The notes: generated by a model not told the origin, from the letters alone. Shown: positions 42,733-51,082, numbered from the stretch's first letter. The stretch is DNA of 64,000 nt from Polaromonas sp. 39-63-25 (GCF_002278925.1 NZ_NCJH01000009.1:1-64000), one strand, 5' to 3'. A program made the numbers and translations.

Positions 42733-43077
42733 TCAGCCATGCGCCCGGCGTGAATCGGCCGGCGCCTCGTCCCTCTCCCTGAGCCCGTAGTCGCGGATCA
42801 CCTCGGCGATCCGCAGGCGGTAGTCTTTGAACATCGTGGACCGGCCGGCAGCCTGCGCGGCGCGATGCGCCTCCAGGTTGCGCCAGGCCTGCAGGCAGGA
42901 CTCGTCGCGCCAGAACTGCAGCGACAGCAGCTTGTCGGGCTCGCTCAGGCTCTGGAAACGTTCGATCGAGATGAACCCGTCCATCTTCAGCAACTCGGCC
43001 TTGAGCTCGGCGGCCCAGTTCAGGTAACCCTCGCGGTGCGCCGGGTCGGGCCAGACTTCAAAAATAACCGACACCAT
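42733..43077 (-). CDS. Antibiotic-biosynthesis-monooxygenase (ABM) domain protein
   Basis: This 114-residue ferredoxin-like protein (VSVIFEVWPDPAHREGYLNWAAELK, FISIERFQSLSEPDKLLSLQFWRDE) has an AAGGAG ribosome site upstream. ABM proteins act as small cofactor-free monooxygenases or heme-degrading enzymes. It is 12 bp downstream of the P450 gene and probably co-transcribed with it, so both may act on one substrate. Confidence 0.86.
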   Translation of the reverse strand: MVSVIFEVWPDPAHREGYLNWAAELKAELLKMDGFISIERFQSLSEPDKLLSLQFWRDESCLQAWRNLEAHRAAQAAGRSTMFKDYRLRIAEVIRDYGLRERDEAPADSRRAHG

Positions 43078-43089
43078 TTAATTTCTCCT

Positions 43090-44202
43090 TCATTGCTCGA
43101 AAACAGGAATGCGCGCATTGGGCAGTGGCCGGAACCCGCTGCAGCGCCCGAAATACTGATCAAACAGGCCTGCAGCCCTCATCCATAAAGCGCAGGCAGC
43201 TACCATTTCAATAGCAATCGCAGCGCCGGGGCAGGCATGGGGTCCGGCACCGAAGCCCATGCTCCCGCCTCCTTCACGGTGTACATCAAAACAGTCGGGC
43301 TGCGTGTTGAAGGTGTCGTCGCGGTTGGCGCTGGCCAGCACCAGCAGCAGGGCCTGGCCCGCCGCTATCGGCTGGCCCAGCAGTGTCAGCGCTTCGGCCG
43401 CGAAGCGCCGGGTGTTCTGGATGGGAGCGGCCCAACGCTCGACCTCGCGCACCAGGGCGCGCATGGCATCCCGTGACGCGTCGGCGGCCGCCGCCTGCCG
43501 CGGGTCCTGCGCGAGCTGCAGCGCGACATGGCCGAGCAGGCCGCTGCCCGCATCGAGGGCCTGCTGCATGAAGGCGATGCGGTTGGCGGCCTGCACCGCA
43601 GACAGGCCCAGCGCCCTGCCCTGGTCCATCAGGGCCGCAGCCGCCGCGTCGGCCAGCGCCACGGCCTGCGCGTCGGCGCCGGGCGCGATGCCTTGCGCGA
43701 ACTGCGCGGCCCAGCGGCAGGTGGCCTCGCGTTCGCCGGCAGGCACATCGAGCAGCCGCGCCATGGTCTGCACCGGCAACGCGGCGATGAACGCATTGGC
43801 GGGCAGGCGCGGCCGCAGGTCGCGCGCCGCGTCTTCGGCGGCGCACGCCACGTCAGCCATCGTCCAGCGCCGCGCAACCCGTTCCACATCGGGTTTGTGG
43901 ACCGCATGGAAGGCGCCGTCCGTCATGCGCACCAGCTGCGCGAAAACCTCACCGGCGGCCCGGCCCTGCAGCGCCGGCGGCACCGGCTCGGCCGGCGGTC
44001 GCACATGCAGCGCCGGATGCGCCAGAGCCGCGCTGACGGCGGCATGGCTGCTGGCCACCCAGAGGCCGAGGCGCGTGTCGAAAAACAGCGGACATTCCTC
44101 GCGCAGGCTGCGGTAGAAGGGATAGGGATCGGGGTGGGTCACCGCCTCAACGGCATCACGGGGGAAAGCGGCATCACGGGGAACATCATGGGAAAAAAGC
44201 AT
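43090..44202 (-). CDS. Cytochrome P450 with repeat-derived C-terminal helix
   Basis: This is a 370-residue bacterial P450, on the short side. The heme loop FGAGPHACPG carries ligand C324, and the K-helix ExxR is E253-V-E-R256. The I-helix (ALDAGSGLLG, about 215-224) lacks the usual acid-alcohol pair, so oxygen activation may be atypical. Residues 330-348, right after the heme Cys, are encoded by a copy of the R-family repeat that keeps the frame. The gene is divergent from the ArsR-type regulator and followed by the ABM gene. Confidence 0.9.
   Translation of the reverse strand: MLFSHDVPRDAAFPRDAVEAVTHPDPYPFYRSLREECPLFFDTRLGLWVASSHAAVSAALAHPALHVRPPAEPVPPALQGRAAGEVFAQLVRMTDGAFHAVHKPDVERVARRWTMADVACAAEDAARDLRPRLPANAFIAALPVQTMARLLDVPAGEREATCRWAAQFAQGIAPGADAQAVALADAAAAALMDQGRALGLSAVQAANRIAFMQQALDAGSGLLGHVALQLAQDPRQAAAADASRDAMRALVREVERWAAPIQNTRRFAAEALTLLGQPIAAGQALLLVLASANRDDTFNTQPDCFDVHREGGGSMGFGAGPHACPGAAIAIEMVAACALWMRAAGLFDQYFGRCSGFRPLPNARIPVFEQ
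43158..43215 (-). repeat. Interspersed repeat family R, copy 4 (inside P450, sense)
   Basis: Minus-strand blocks are GCTATTGAAATGGTAGCTGC, CTGCGCTTTAT, GAGGGCTGCAGGCC and TGTTTGATC. It is one of the best matches to the family. It lies in the sense direction of the P450 gene and encodes AIEMVAACALWMRAAGLFDQ without interrupting it. Confidence 0.8.
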
Positions 44203-44239
44203 GGTCCCAGTGTCCCCAGCGGCGCCGTCCTTGTCCAGC

Positions 44240-44253
44240 GCCAACAGTTTGGC
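44240..44253. promoter_or_regulatory. Candidate operator between P450 and ArsR-type gene
   Basis: GCCAA-CAGT-TTGGC is a 5-bp-arm inverted repeat in the 63-bp divergent promoter region, 12 bp from the regulator's ATG. Position and symmetry fit an autorepressor site. The arms are short, so support is modest. Confidence 0.35.
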
Positions 44254-44265
44254 TAACATCGAACC

Positions 44266-44958
44266 ATGCCCGTGGAGCCCGACATCACCCGCATCGCCGC
44301 CACCATCGGCGACGCCAGCCGCATCCGCATGCTGGTGTTGCTGATGGAAGGCCGCGCGCTGACGGCCAAGGAGCTCGCGCTGGGCGCGGACATCGCGCCG
44401 GGCACCGCCACCACCCATCTGCAGCGCCTGCTCGACGACGGCCTGCTGGCCGCCACCGCGCAGGGCCGCCACAAGTATTTCCGCTTTGCCTCCGCCGAGG
44501 CGGCGCAGCTGGTCGAGTCACTGATGCGTGTGGCGCCAAAACGCAAAAGCGTACAGTCTCCGGCGCTGCTTGAGCCGATACGCCATGCACGTTTCTGCTA
44601 CGACCACCTCGCCGGCAGCCTGGGCACCGGCCTGCTGGCCATGCTGCTGCGCAGGCGCTGGCTGGCGGGCGACACCGGTGATGCCCGACAGCTGCTGGTG
44701 ACGGCAGCGGGCGAAAAAGCCCTGCAGGCCCTGGGTCTGGACCTGTCCGAACTGCGCAGCAGGCGCCGGCAGTTCGCCTGCACCTGCCTGGACTGGTCGG
44801 AACGCCGGGATCACCTGGGTGGCGCGCTCGGCGCGGCGCTGGCCAGCCATTTCACGCAGCAGGGCTGGATCACGCGCAAGAAACACTCGCGTGTGGTGCA
44901 GGTCACGACCGAAGGCGCGGCATGCTTCAGCCGCCTGGGCCTGAAACTGCCCGGCTGA
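44266..44958 (+). CDS. ArsR-family HTH regulator with C-terminal extension
   Basis: This is a 230-residue protein. A winged HTH at residues 5-90 (GDASRIRMLVLLMEGRALTAKELALGADIAPGTATTHLQRLLDDGLL) is followed by about 130 residues with a Cys pair (FACTCLDWSERRDHLGGALG). Regulators of this long ArsR group often accompany P450/ABM-type genes, as here. The divergent layout suggests that it represses the P450-ABM pair. The effector is unknown. Confidence 0.9.
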   Translation: MPVEPDITRIAATIGDASRIRMLVLLMEGRALTAKELALGADIAPGTATTHLQRLLDDGLLAATAQGRHKYFRFASAEAAQLVESLMRVAPKRKSVQSPALLEPIRHARFCYDHLAGSLGTGLLAMLLRRRWLAGDTGDARQLLVTAAGEKALQALGLDLSELRSRRRQFACTCLDWSERRDHLGGALGAALASHFTQQGWITRKKHSRVVQVTTEGAACFSRLGLKLPG

Positions 44959-44970
44959 ACATCCGGTTGA

Positions 44971-45510
44971 TCAGGCCTGCAGCGGCGCCGGCATCACGAC
45001 GATGCCGTCCTCGTCGGCATACAGCCAGTCGCCGGGGTACACCCACACGCCCTGGATCTGCACCGCCACACCGCGCTGGCCCTCGTTGCGTTTTTCCGTG
45101 GGCAGCGGCATGGCGGCAAGTGCGCGTATGCCGACCTGGCACTGCGCAAGCTCGGCGATGTCGCGCACGCAGCCGTCGATCACCACCCCGGCCCAGCCGT
45201 TTTTTGCAGCCGCTGCACCGAGGTTGCCGCCCAGCAGGGCGCGGCGCAGCGAGGCGCCGCCATCGACCACCAGCACGGCGGGCACGCGACCCGCGGGTGT
45301 TTCCACGAGGCCACTGCCATCGACCGCAGCCTTGACCAGCGAATTGTCTTCAAAACACTTGAGGGTGACGACCGGCCCGCAGAAGCGGGAAACACCGCCA
45401 AAAGGCCGGAACACCGGGGGCAGGACGCGAAATCGCCCCGAGCTGTCGTTTTTATGAGCGTCGCACAAATCGCAGGTGGCAAAGCGTGCAGTGGTCGAGG
45501 GGCTGGTCAT
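44971..45510 (-). CDS. rraA: RraA-family protein
   Basis: This 179-residue protein starts at the ATG at 45510 with a GAAAGGA ribosome site. The pattern [38 protein letters not shown] and [10 protein letters not shown] closely follows E. coli RraA, a trimeric inhibitor of RNase E. The same fold includes HMG/CHA aldolases, which need Asp and Arg residues of the GG-x3-R...D type. Both are present here, so aldolase activity cannot be ruled out. It converges on the ArsR-type gene. Confidence 0.85.
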   Translation of the reverse strand: MTSPSTTARFATCDLCDAHKNDSSGRFRVLPPVFRPFGGVSRFCGPVVTLKCFEDNSLVKAAVDGSGLVETPAGRVPAVLVVDGGASLRRALLGGNLGAAAAKNGWAGVVIDGCVRDIAELAQCQVGIRALAAMPLPTEKRNEGQRGVAVQIQGVWVYPGDWLYADEDGIVVMPAPLQA

Positions 45511-45911
45511 GGGCGGTGTCCTTTCAGGGTGCGGGTGCCGGCGAGATGCAGAAGGAAAACTGCAGCAAGCATACCGTGCAGCCGGGCACCTCGTGGCGCA
45601 AATGCTGTGTGCTGGCGCGGTGTTAAGCCAGCTTCCTCCGGTGCTGGGTGAGCACGTGCCGCTGTCTGCAGCGCAGCCTTTGCCACCTGCCTGGCCGCCT
45701 CTGGGATCCACCGTAGCGCGCCCTTGCGTACTCGCTGCATTGCCCCGGGTGCAGCGTTTTCGATCCTGTCGAAGTAAATCTGCAACATCCAGACCCAAAA
45801 AAATTGCGTTTTCCCTATGAAACCGCTGTTTTCTCCAGTAGCATCCCCCTTGCCAGTGAAGAGTAGTTATCTGCATTGGTGATTTATCAACTTCTAGAAG
45901 GAAAATCAATC
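45511..45911. other. 401-bp intergenic region
   Basis: No gene is supported here. The part from 45780 to 45911 is distinctly AT-rich compared with its surroundings and should contain the promoter and leader of the SWIB/histone-like gene, with GAAGGA as its ribosome site. Short open frames in 45511-45780 have no homology I recognise. Confidence 0.5.
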
Positions 45912-46364
45912 ATGGCAACTGCAAAAAAAGCACCGGCAAAAAAAGCAGCCGCAAAGAAGGCTGCACCGGCAAAGAAAGTAGCTGCGAAGAAAGCAGCTCC
46001 AGCGAAAAAAGCCCCTGCGAAGAAAGCACCGGCTAAAAAAGTAGTGGCGAAAAAAGCTCCTGCAAAAAAAGTAGTGGCAAAAAAAGCACCTGCGAAAAAA
46101 GCGCCCGCCAAAAAGCGTACGCCCAATGCAGCGTTCATGAAGCCACTGACACTGAGCCCCGCGCTGTCGGCCGTGGTTGGCGCTGCTGCGCTGCCCCGCA
46201 CCGAGATCGTGCGCAAGCTCTGGGTCTACATCAAGGCCAAGGGTCTGCAGGACAAGATCAACAAGCGCATGGTCAACGCCGACGAAAAATTGCGTGCCGT
46301 TTTCGGCAAGGCGCAAGTGTCGATGTTCGAGATGGCTGGCCTGATCGGCAAGCACGTCAAGTAA
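45912..46364 (+). CDS. SWIB-domain protein with lysine/alanine-rich histone H1-like tail
   Basis: This is a 150-residue protein from the ATG at 45912. Residues 3-72 are low-complexity KKAPAKKAAAKK-type repeats like those of bacterial histone H1-like proteins and should bind DNA non-specifically. Residues 75-150 are a SWIB/MDM2 domain (FMKPLTLSPALSAVVG, PRTEIVRKLWVYIKAKGLQD). The pairing is typical of Burkholderiales nucleoid-associated proteins. The AT-rich upstream region and strong terminator suggest a well-expressed single gene. Confidence 0.9.
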   Translation: MATAKKAPAKKAAAKKAAPAKKVAAKKAAPAKKAPAKKAPAKKVVAKKAPAKKVVAKKAPAKKAPAKKRTPNAAFMKPLTLSPALSAVVGAAALPRTEIVRKLWVYIKAKGLQDKINKRMVNADEKLRAVFGKAQVSMFEMAGLIGKHVK

Positions 46365-46413
46365 CTCGACGCCAAGGGCTTGCCCCGCGTTCGCGCGGGA
46401 CAGGACCCCGTAG

Positions 46414-46443
46414 AAAGGGCCACGCAAGTGGCCCTTTTTTTTT
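46414..46443 (+). terminator. Rho-independent terminator
   Basis: GGGCCAC (46417-46423), a GCAA loop and GTGGCCC (46428-46434) form a perfect stem flanked by AAA and a run of nine T. It lies 50 bp after the SWIB gene stop and is the clearest intrinsic terminator in the window. Confidence 0.95.
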
Positions 46444-46498
46444 ACGCTCGATTCAGAATCAAAACGAGGCGCAGCCCTTATGGGACCTGCGCATCCAG

Positions 46499-48202
46499 CT
46501 ACTTTTTTTGTAGCGCCGCACTGGTGATGTTGCTCAAGGTACCGCGCGTGCTGATGACCTCGGGGTCCAGCATGATCTCGATCAGCGCCCCTTGTGTGCC
46601 CTGCAGCGCCTGGCGCAGCGCGGCTTCGAACTCGTCGGTGCGCGTGATGCGTGTCGCGCTGTAGCCGTAGGCGCGCGCCAGTGCGCAGAAATCGGGGTTC
46701 TGCAGATGCGAGCCGCTCACATGCTGCGGGTACTCGCGCTCCTGGTGCATGCGGATGGTGCCGTACATGCCGTTGTTGAGCAGCACGATGATGCTTTTGG
46801 CGCCATGCTGCACCGCCGTTGCGAGCTCCTGGCCGTTCATCAGAAAGTCGCCGTCGCCGGCAATCGTGAAAGCCGTGCGACCCGAAACGATGTTGGCCGC
46901 GATGCCGGCCGGCACGCCGTACCCCATGGCACCGACGGTCGGTGCGAGCTGCGTTTTCAGGCCCTTGACCAGACCGTGGTGCGGGAAGAAGCGGTGCACC
47001 CAGCTTGCAAAGTTGCCGGCGCCGTTGGTCAGCACGGCATCTTCCGGCAGCAGTTTCTTCAGCGTGGCAACGATGGCCGGCATGTCGATGCTGCCGGGCA
47101 GCACCACGCCGCCGTTGGCCGGGTCCACGTTGGCGAGGTAATCCGCGTTGGCGGACTCGGCCCAGGCCTGCCAGGGCACCGACACGGGCGCGGTCAGCAC
47201 CTCCAGCGAACGCGCCGCCGCATTCATGGTGGCGTTGATCGCGAGGTCGGCCTGGAAGACGCGGTTGAGTTCCTCGGCGCTGGCATGGATGTGCACCAGC
47301 TTCTGCTTCGGCCGCGGCGCTTCGATCAGCGTATAGCCACCGGTGGTCATCTCGCCCAGGCGCGGGCCGATGGCCAGGATCAGGTCGGCCTGTTTGATGC
47401 GCGCGGCGAGTTTGGGGTTCAGGCCGATGCCGACATCACCCGCATACAGCGGGTGGTGGTTGTCGAAGGTGTCCTGAAAACGGAAGGCATTGCCGACCGG
47501 CAGCGACCAGTTCTCGGCAAAACGCTGCAGGGCCTGCGCAGCCTGCGGCGTCCAGCCACCGCCGCCGGCAATCACCAGCGGGCGCTGCGATTGCAGCAGC
47601 AGTTCGCGCAGCTTGCGCAGCGAGCCGGGGTCGCTCCAGGCTTCGACCGCCTCGACGCGCGGCAGCGGCTCGGCGTCCACCATGTGGGTCAGCATGTCTT
47701 CGGGCAGCACCAGCACCACCGGGCCGGGCCGCCCGTTCATCGCGGTCGCAAACGCACGCGCCACATACTCGGGAATGCGCCGCGCATCGTCGATGCGCTC
47801 CACGCGTTTGGCCATGCCTTTGGTGGACGGTCCGAAGAAGCTGCTGTAGTCGAGCTCCTGGAAAGCTTCGCGGTCGCGCGTGTCGCTGGCCACGTCGCCG
47901 ACAAACAGGATCATCGGCGTGGAATCCTGGAAGGCGGTGTGCACCCCGATGGAGGCGTTGGTGGCGCCGGGACCGCGCGTCACGAAGCAGATGCCGGGAC
48001 GCCCCGTCAGCTTGCCGTGGGCTTCGGCCATGAAGGCGGCGCCGCCCTCCTGCCGGTTGGTGATGAAGCTGATCTGCCCGCGGCAGGCATGAAAGCCGTC
48101 GAGCACCGCGAGGTAACTTTCACCCGGCACGCCGAAAGCATGGGTGACGCCCTGGGCCACAAGGCATTGAACAAGAAGATGGCCGGCAAGTTGTTGTGTC
48201 AT
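46499..48202 (-). CDS. Thiamine-pyrophosphate-dependent enzyme (acetolactate synthase-like)
   Basis: This is a 567-residue protein in the three-domain TPP-enzyme layout. The N-terminal PYR domain has catalytic Glu in FGVPGESYLAVLD. A central domain and a C-terminal PP domain (GDGDFLMNGQELATAVQHG, LLNNGMYG) follow. It resembles large acetolactate-synthase subunits but has no partner small subunit nearby, so catabolic acetolactate synthase, oxalyl-CoA decarboxylase-like or other 2-oxoacid decarboxylase roles are open. It has no signal peptide and should be cytoplasmic. Confidence 0.88.
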   Translation of the reverse strand: MTQQLAGHLLVQCLVAQGVTHAFGVPGESYLAVLDGFHACRGQISFITNRQEGGAAFMAEAHGKLTGRPGICFVTRGPGATNASIGVHTAFQDSTPMILFVGDVASDTRDREAFQELDYSSFFGPSTKGMAKRVERIDDARRIPEYVARAFATAMNGRPGPVVLVLPEDMLTHMVDAEPLPRVEAVEAWSDPGSLRKLRELLLQSQRPLVIAGGGGWTPQAAQALQRFAENWSLPVGNAFRFQDTFDNHHPLYAGDVGIGLNPKLAARIKQADLILAIGPRLGEMTTGGYTLIEAPRPKQKLVHIHASAEELNRVFQADLAINATMNAAARSLEVLTAPVSVPWQAWAESANADYLANVDPANGGVVLPGSIDMPAIVATLKKLLPEDAVLTNGAGNFASWVHRFFPHHGLVKGLKTQLAPTVGAMGYGVPAGIAANIVSGRTAFTIAGDGDFLMNGQELATAVQHGAKSIIVLLNNGMYGTIRMHQEREYPQHVSGSHLQNPDFCALARAYGYSATRITRTDEFEAALRQALQGTQGALIEIMLDPEVISTRGTLSNITSAALQKK

Positions 48203-48270
48203 GCCCTAATTGTGCCGCCGGAATACACGCCGGCCCACCGCGGCAACGTGGAAAGCTCTCTCCATACCAG

Positions 48271-48362
48271 CCGGGGCCGCGGGACTGGCTTTGCCAGACC
48301 GCAGGCGCAGCGGCCCCCTCGGGGGGCAGGAAGCTACACGAAGTGAGCGACCGTGGGGGCCA
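48271..48362 (-). repeat. Interspersed repeat family Q, copy 2 (intergenic)
   Basis: Minus-strand blocks are TGGCCCCCACGGTCGCT, CTGCCCCCCGAGGGGGC and a GC-rich tail ending GCGGCCCCGG. It shares the first two blocks with the copies inside cobQ and the AraC-type gene but has a different tail. It fills most of the space between the TPP enzyme and the small hypothetical gene. Confidence 0.75.
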
Positions 48363-48363
48363 A

Positions 48364-48672
48364 TTACTCCGGCGTCTTGTTGTCGCCGTCGGCGCCGCCG
48401 GCCTCCAGCGCCTGGCGGGCCAGCTCTTCCTCGCTCAGCGGCGGCGCCTCCTCCAGAGCCCGCAGTTCCTCGAGAAACTCCGGCGAGGGCTGCTCGTGCT
48501 CGAGCAACACTTCTTCCAGCTTCTGCCGGCCGGTCTCCACATGCACGGAGGGTGAATGCAGCTCGGTCGGGGGCACCGGGAATTTTTCGCCCAGCGTGAA
48601 TTTCAGCGCCTCGGCCTTCTCATCAACCCAGTGTGTGAAGTCACCGTCTTTGGGGGTGTCCGAATTCGTCAT
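48364..48672 (-). CDS. Small acidic hypothetical protein
   Basis: This is a 102-residue protein starting at the ATG at 48672 behind a clear AAGGAG. It is strongly acidic, with a helical Glu-rich C-terminal half (RQKLEEVLLEHEQ, SPEFLEELRALEEAPPLSEEEL). I do not recognise a domain. It has no signal or membrane segment. The good ribosome site and intact frame support a real gene; function unknown. Confidence 0.7.
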   Translation of the reverse strand: MTNSDTPKDGDFTHWVDEKAEALKFTLGEKFPVPPTELHSPSVHVETGRQKLEEVLLEHEQPSPEFLEELRALEEAPPLSEEELARQALEAGGADGDNKTPE

Positions 48673-48788
48673 GACCATCTCCTTGCATGTCGGCACCAGC
48701 GCGGATGGCCGGTCCCTGCTCCATTATGGAGGTACGCTTGGCGCAGCGCTGTCAGCCAATCACCTCATCACCCGTGAATCTTGCTTCT

Positions 48789-48813
48789 CCTTCGACAAGC
48801 TCTGGGCAAACGG
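48789..48813 (+). repeat. Interspersed repeat family T, copy 1
   Basis: CCTTCGACAAGCTC followed by TGGGCAAACGG matches a second copy on the minus strand at 60911-60935 (CCTTCGACAGGCTC, GGCCCCAACGG). Short repeats like this are common between genes in many proteobacteria. It lies between the acidic protein gene and the MFS gene stop. Confidence 0.55.
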
Positions 48814-48854
48814 TCGTAAGTTGCCAGTCATGATTTAAGGAAGCCTCCAGAGCT

Positions 48855-50087
48855 TCAGGCGGCCACCAGCGCCGTACGCCTGACCCGCCGCACATTGAAA
48901 GCGCTGGCAATCAGCACACCCTGCATCAGCGCCAGGCCCAGCAACACGCCGCGGAACTGCCCGTGGTCCATCATCACGCCGAAGATCAGCGGCGAGACAG
49001 CCTGCCCGATGTCCAGGCCCGCGTAGACCACGCCGTAGACGCGGCCCGAGGCGTTGTCAGGCGTCGAACGTTTGACCAGCAGGTCGCGCGACGGCCCGGC
49101 GATCCCCGAGGCAAACCCCATGGCGCCAAACAGCACCGGCACCACCCATGCCGGATAACTGCCCAGGGCCAGCAGCAGCGCCACCACCGCGGCCAGCCCG
49201 AAGCCGGCGCCCACGATGCGCTCGCAGCGCGCCGGGTCGGACGCGAGGAAACCGCCCAGCACCATGCCACCCGCGCTGCACACCATGTAAATCGTCAGGC
49301 ACATGGCCACCAGGCCCAGCGGCACATTGTGAAGTTGCCGTGCGGCTTCGGGCGCGAAGGCCTGCACCACGCTGAGCACAATCGCGTACCAGAAGAAAAA
49401 GGCGAAACACATCCACACCGCCGGGATCTTCAGAAAGCCCAGCGAGCTGTCGGCCGCTGGCGCGCCCTTGACGGGCGGGGCTATCCGGATCGTCAGCTTG
49501 TCACGGTGCAGCACCAGCACGGCCAGCACGGCAAAAGCCAGCACACCGGCGGCTGCCAGCGCCACCCGCCACGAATACGCAAACGTCAGCGTCACCACCA
49601 GCGCCGGCGCCAGCGCCCAGCCCAGGCTGCCGGTGATGCCGTGCACGCTGTAGGCATGGCCCAGGCGCGGCGCGCTGACCTTGCGGTTGAGCAGCGTGTA
49701 GTCCACCGGGTGAAACACGCCGTTGCCGACACCGGCCAGCACCGCGAAGCCGGCCATCATCCAGTAGCTGGTGCTGACCGAATAACCGAAGGCCGCAATG
49801 CCCAGCAGGCTCAGGCCCGCAAACAGAATCGGCCGCGGGCCGAAGCGGTCCACCCAGAACCCGGACAGCGCCTGCACCGCGCACGAGACGACAAAAAAGA
49901 TCGTCATCAGGAACCCGAGTTCGGCATAACTGACGCTGAACTCGTCCTTGAGCCAGGGAAACAGCGGCGCCAGCAGCAGCTGGCTGAAATGGCTGATCAG
50001 GTGCGCCAGCCCCACCAGGCCAATGACGCTGGCATCGCTGCGCAAGGGAACAATGCCGGAGCCCGGGAGGGTGCTTGATGTATTCAT
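48855..50087 (-). CDS. MFS transporter
   Basis: This is a 410-residue, 12-helix major facilitator. It carries GFWVDRFGPRPILFAGL between helices 2 and 3 and a start region HLISHFSQLLLAPLFPWLKDEF like fosmidomycin-resistance (Fsr) and related exporters. The ATG at 50087 was chosen over a longer frame. It is divergent from the AraC-type gene, which probably regulates it. The substrate is unknown. Confidence 0.9.
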   Translation of the reverse strand: MNTSSTLPGSGIVPLRSDASVIGLVGLAHLISHFSQLLLAPLFPWLKDEFSVSYAELGFLMTIFFVVSCAVQALSGFWVDRFGPRPILFAGLSLLGIAAFGYSVSTSYWMMAGFAVLAGVGNGVFHPVDYTLLNRKVSAPRLGHAYSVHGITGSLGWALAPALVVTLTFAYSWRVALAAAGVLAFAVLAVLVLHRDKLTIRIAPPVKGAPAADSSLGFLKIPAVWMCFAFFFWYAIVLSVVQAFAPEAARQLHNVPLGLVAMCLTIYMVCSAGGMVLGGFLASDPARCERIVGAGFGLAAVVALLLALGSYPAWVVPVLFGAMGFASGIAGPSRDLLVKRSTPDNASGRVYGVVYAGLDIGQAVSPLIFGVMMDHGQFRGVLLGLALMQGVLIASAFNVRRVRRTALVAA

Positions 50088-50114
50088 GGCGCCATCGTAG
50101 TATCGGCGCTGGCT

Positions 50115-50155
50115 TCTGAAATGCGACAAAAAGCCATCATTCAGCGAATTTCAGA
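50115..50155. promoter_or_regulatory. Inverted repeat between MFS and AraC-type genes
   Basis: TCTGAAAT (50115-50122) and ATTTCAGA (50148-50155) are perfect 8-bp inverted arms separated by 25 bp, in the 95-bp divergent promoter region. The spacing could suit an AraC-type protein contacting two half sites. Support is positional only. Confidence 0.35.
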
Positions 50156-50182
50156 CAAAACACGCCAACCAACATTCAGCCC

Positions 50183-51082
50183 ATGGCCCGCAAGCCGCGT
50201 CTTCATTTCATGCCGGTCGGCGACACCGACCCCTTCACGCCCAGCCGCGAGCGCCCGGTGCGCGTGCGGGCGCGCTCCATGCCGGTGGACTCGCACTTCG
50301 AGCCGCATGCCCATGCCTGGGCGCAGCTGGCCTACTGCGCCAGCGGCATCGTGCAGGTCACGGCCGGGCAGAGCCGCCACAAGGCCGATGAAGTCGCCTA
50401 CATCGTGCCGCCCTCGCGCGCGGTGTGGATTGCGCCGGGCGCGCGGCACCACATCACCGTGCTCGAAGCGGCGGAATTCCGCACGCTGTACATCGACGCC
50501 AGCGCCACGCCGGAGGGCTGGCACGGCTGCCGCGTGATCGTTGTCTCTGCCTTGCTGCGTGAAACCATCCGTGCTCTCGATGCCATCGGCCCCCACGCTT
50601 CGCTGCCCCCCGAGGGGGCGCATTTTTCCTTGGGGCGGCCCGGCGGAAAAACCGGCCCCCTGAACCCGCAGCGTGAGCAATTGCTGACCCGCCTGGTACT
50701 GGACGAGCTTCTCCACGCCGACACCCAGGTGCTGGGTGTGCCCCTGCCGAATGCGCAAACCGGCGACAAGCGCCTGCGCGCGCTGTGCGAGGCGGTGCTG
50801 CGCGCACCGTCCGAACGCGCCACGCTGGCCGAGTGGGCCGGGAACATAGGCGCCAGCGAACGCACGGTGGCGCGGCTGTTTCGCGATGAGCTGGGCCTGA
50901 GTTACCAGCAGTGGCGCCAGCAGGCCGTGCTGGCCCACGCCCTGCCCCTGCTGGCGCGCGGCCAGTCCGTCAGCCAGGTGGCCGCCGCCAGCGGCTATGC
51001 CAGCGACAGCGCGTTTTCTGCCATGTTCAAGGCGGCCATGGGCCAGTCACCGAGTCATTTTCAGAACAAAAACAGCCTCTAG
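50183..51082 (+). CDS. AraC-family regulator with repeat-derived insertion
   Basis: This is a 299-residue protein. An N-terminal cupin domain covers about 1-115 (MPVDSHFEPHAHAWAQLAYCASGIVQV, DEVAYIVPPSRAVWIAPGARHHI). A C-terminal AraC HTH follows (about 215-299, TLAEWAGNIGASERTVARLFRDELGLSYQQWRQQ). Residues 136-158 (HASLPPEGAHFSLGRPGG) are encoded by a Q-family repeat inserted in frame between the domains. The last residues and stop lie in an R-family repeat. It is divergent from the MFS gene and probably controls it. Confidence 0.9.
   Translation: MARKPRLHFMPVGDTDPFTPSRERPVRVRARSMPVDSHFEPHAHAWAQLAYCASGIVQVTAGQSRHKADEVAYIVPPSRAVWIAPGARHHITVLEAAEFRTLYIDASATPEGWHGCRVIVVSALLRETIRALDAIGPHASLPPEGAHFSLGRPGGKTGPLNPQREQLLTRLVLDELLHADTQVLGVPLPNAQTGDKRLRALCEAVLRAPSERATLAEWAGNIGASERTVARLFRDELGLSYQQWRQQAVLAHALPLLARGQSVSQVAAASGYASDSAFSAMFKAAMGQSPSHFQNKNSL
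50588..50657 (+). repeat. Interspersed repeat family Q, copy 3, in frame inside AraC-type gene
   Basis: The blocks are GGCCCCCACGCT, CTGCCCCCCGAGGGGGC and TTTTCCTTGGGGCGGCCCGG. It is read in the same frame as the cobQ copy through LPPEGA. The open reading frame is kept. It is placed in the linker between the cupin and DNA-binding domains. Confidence 0.85.

Noticed and set aside
44971-45909. A longer frame upstream of rraA up to 45909
   Set aside because: The extra 130 residues have no RraA similarity, and a good ribosome site precedes the ATG at 45510.
45930-46110. Tandem short repeats considered as a CRISPR or minisatellite array
   Set aside because: They are codons for the Lys/Ala/Pro-rich tail of the SWIB protein, with no regular repeat-spacer structure.
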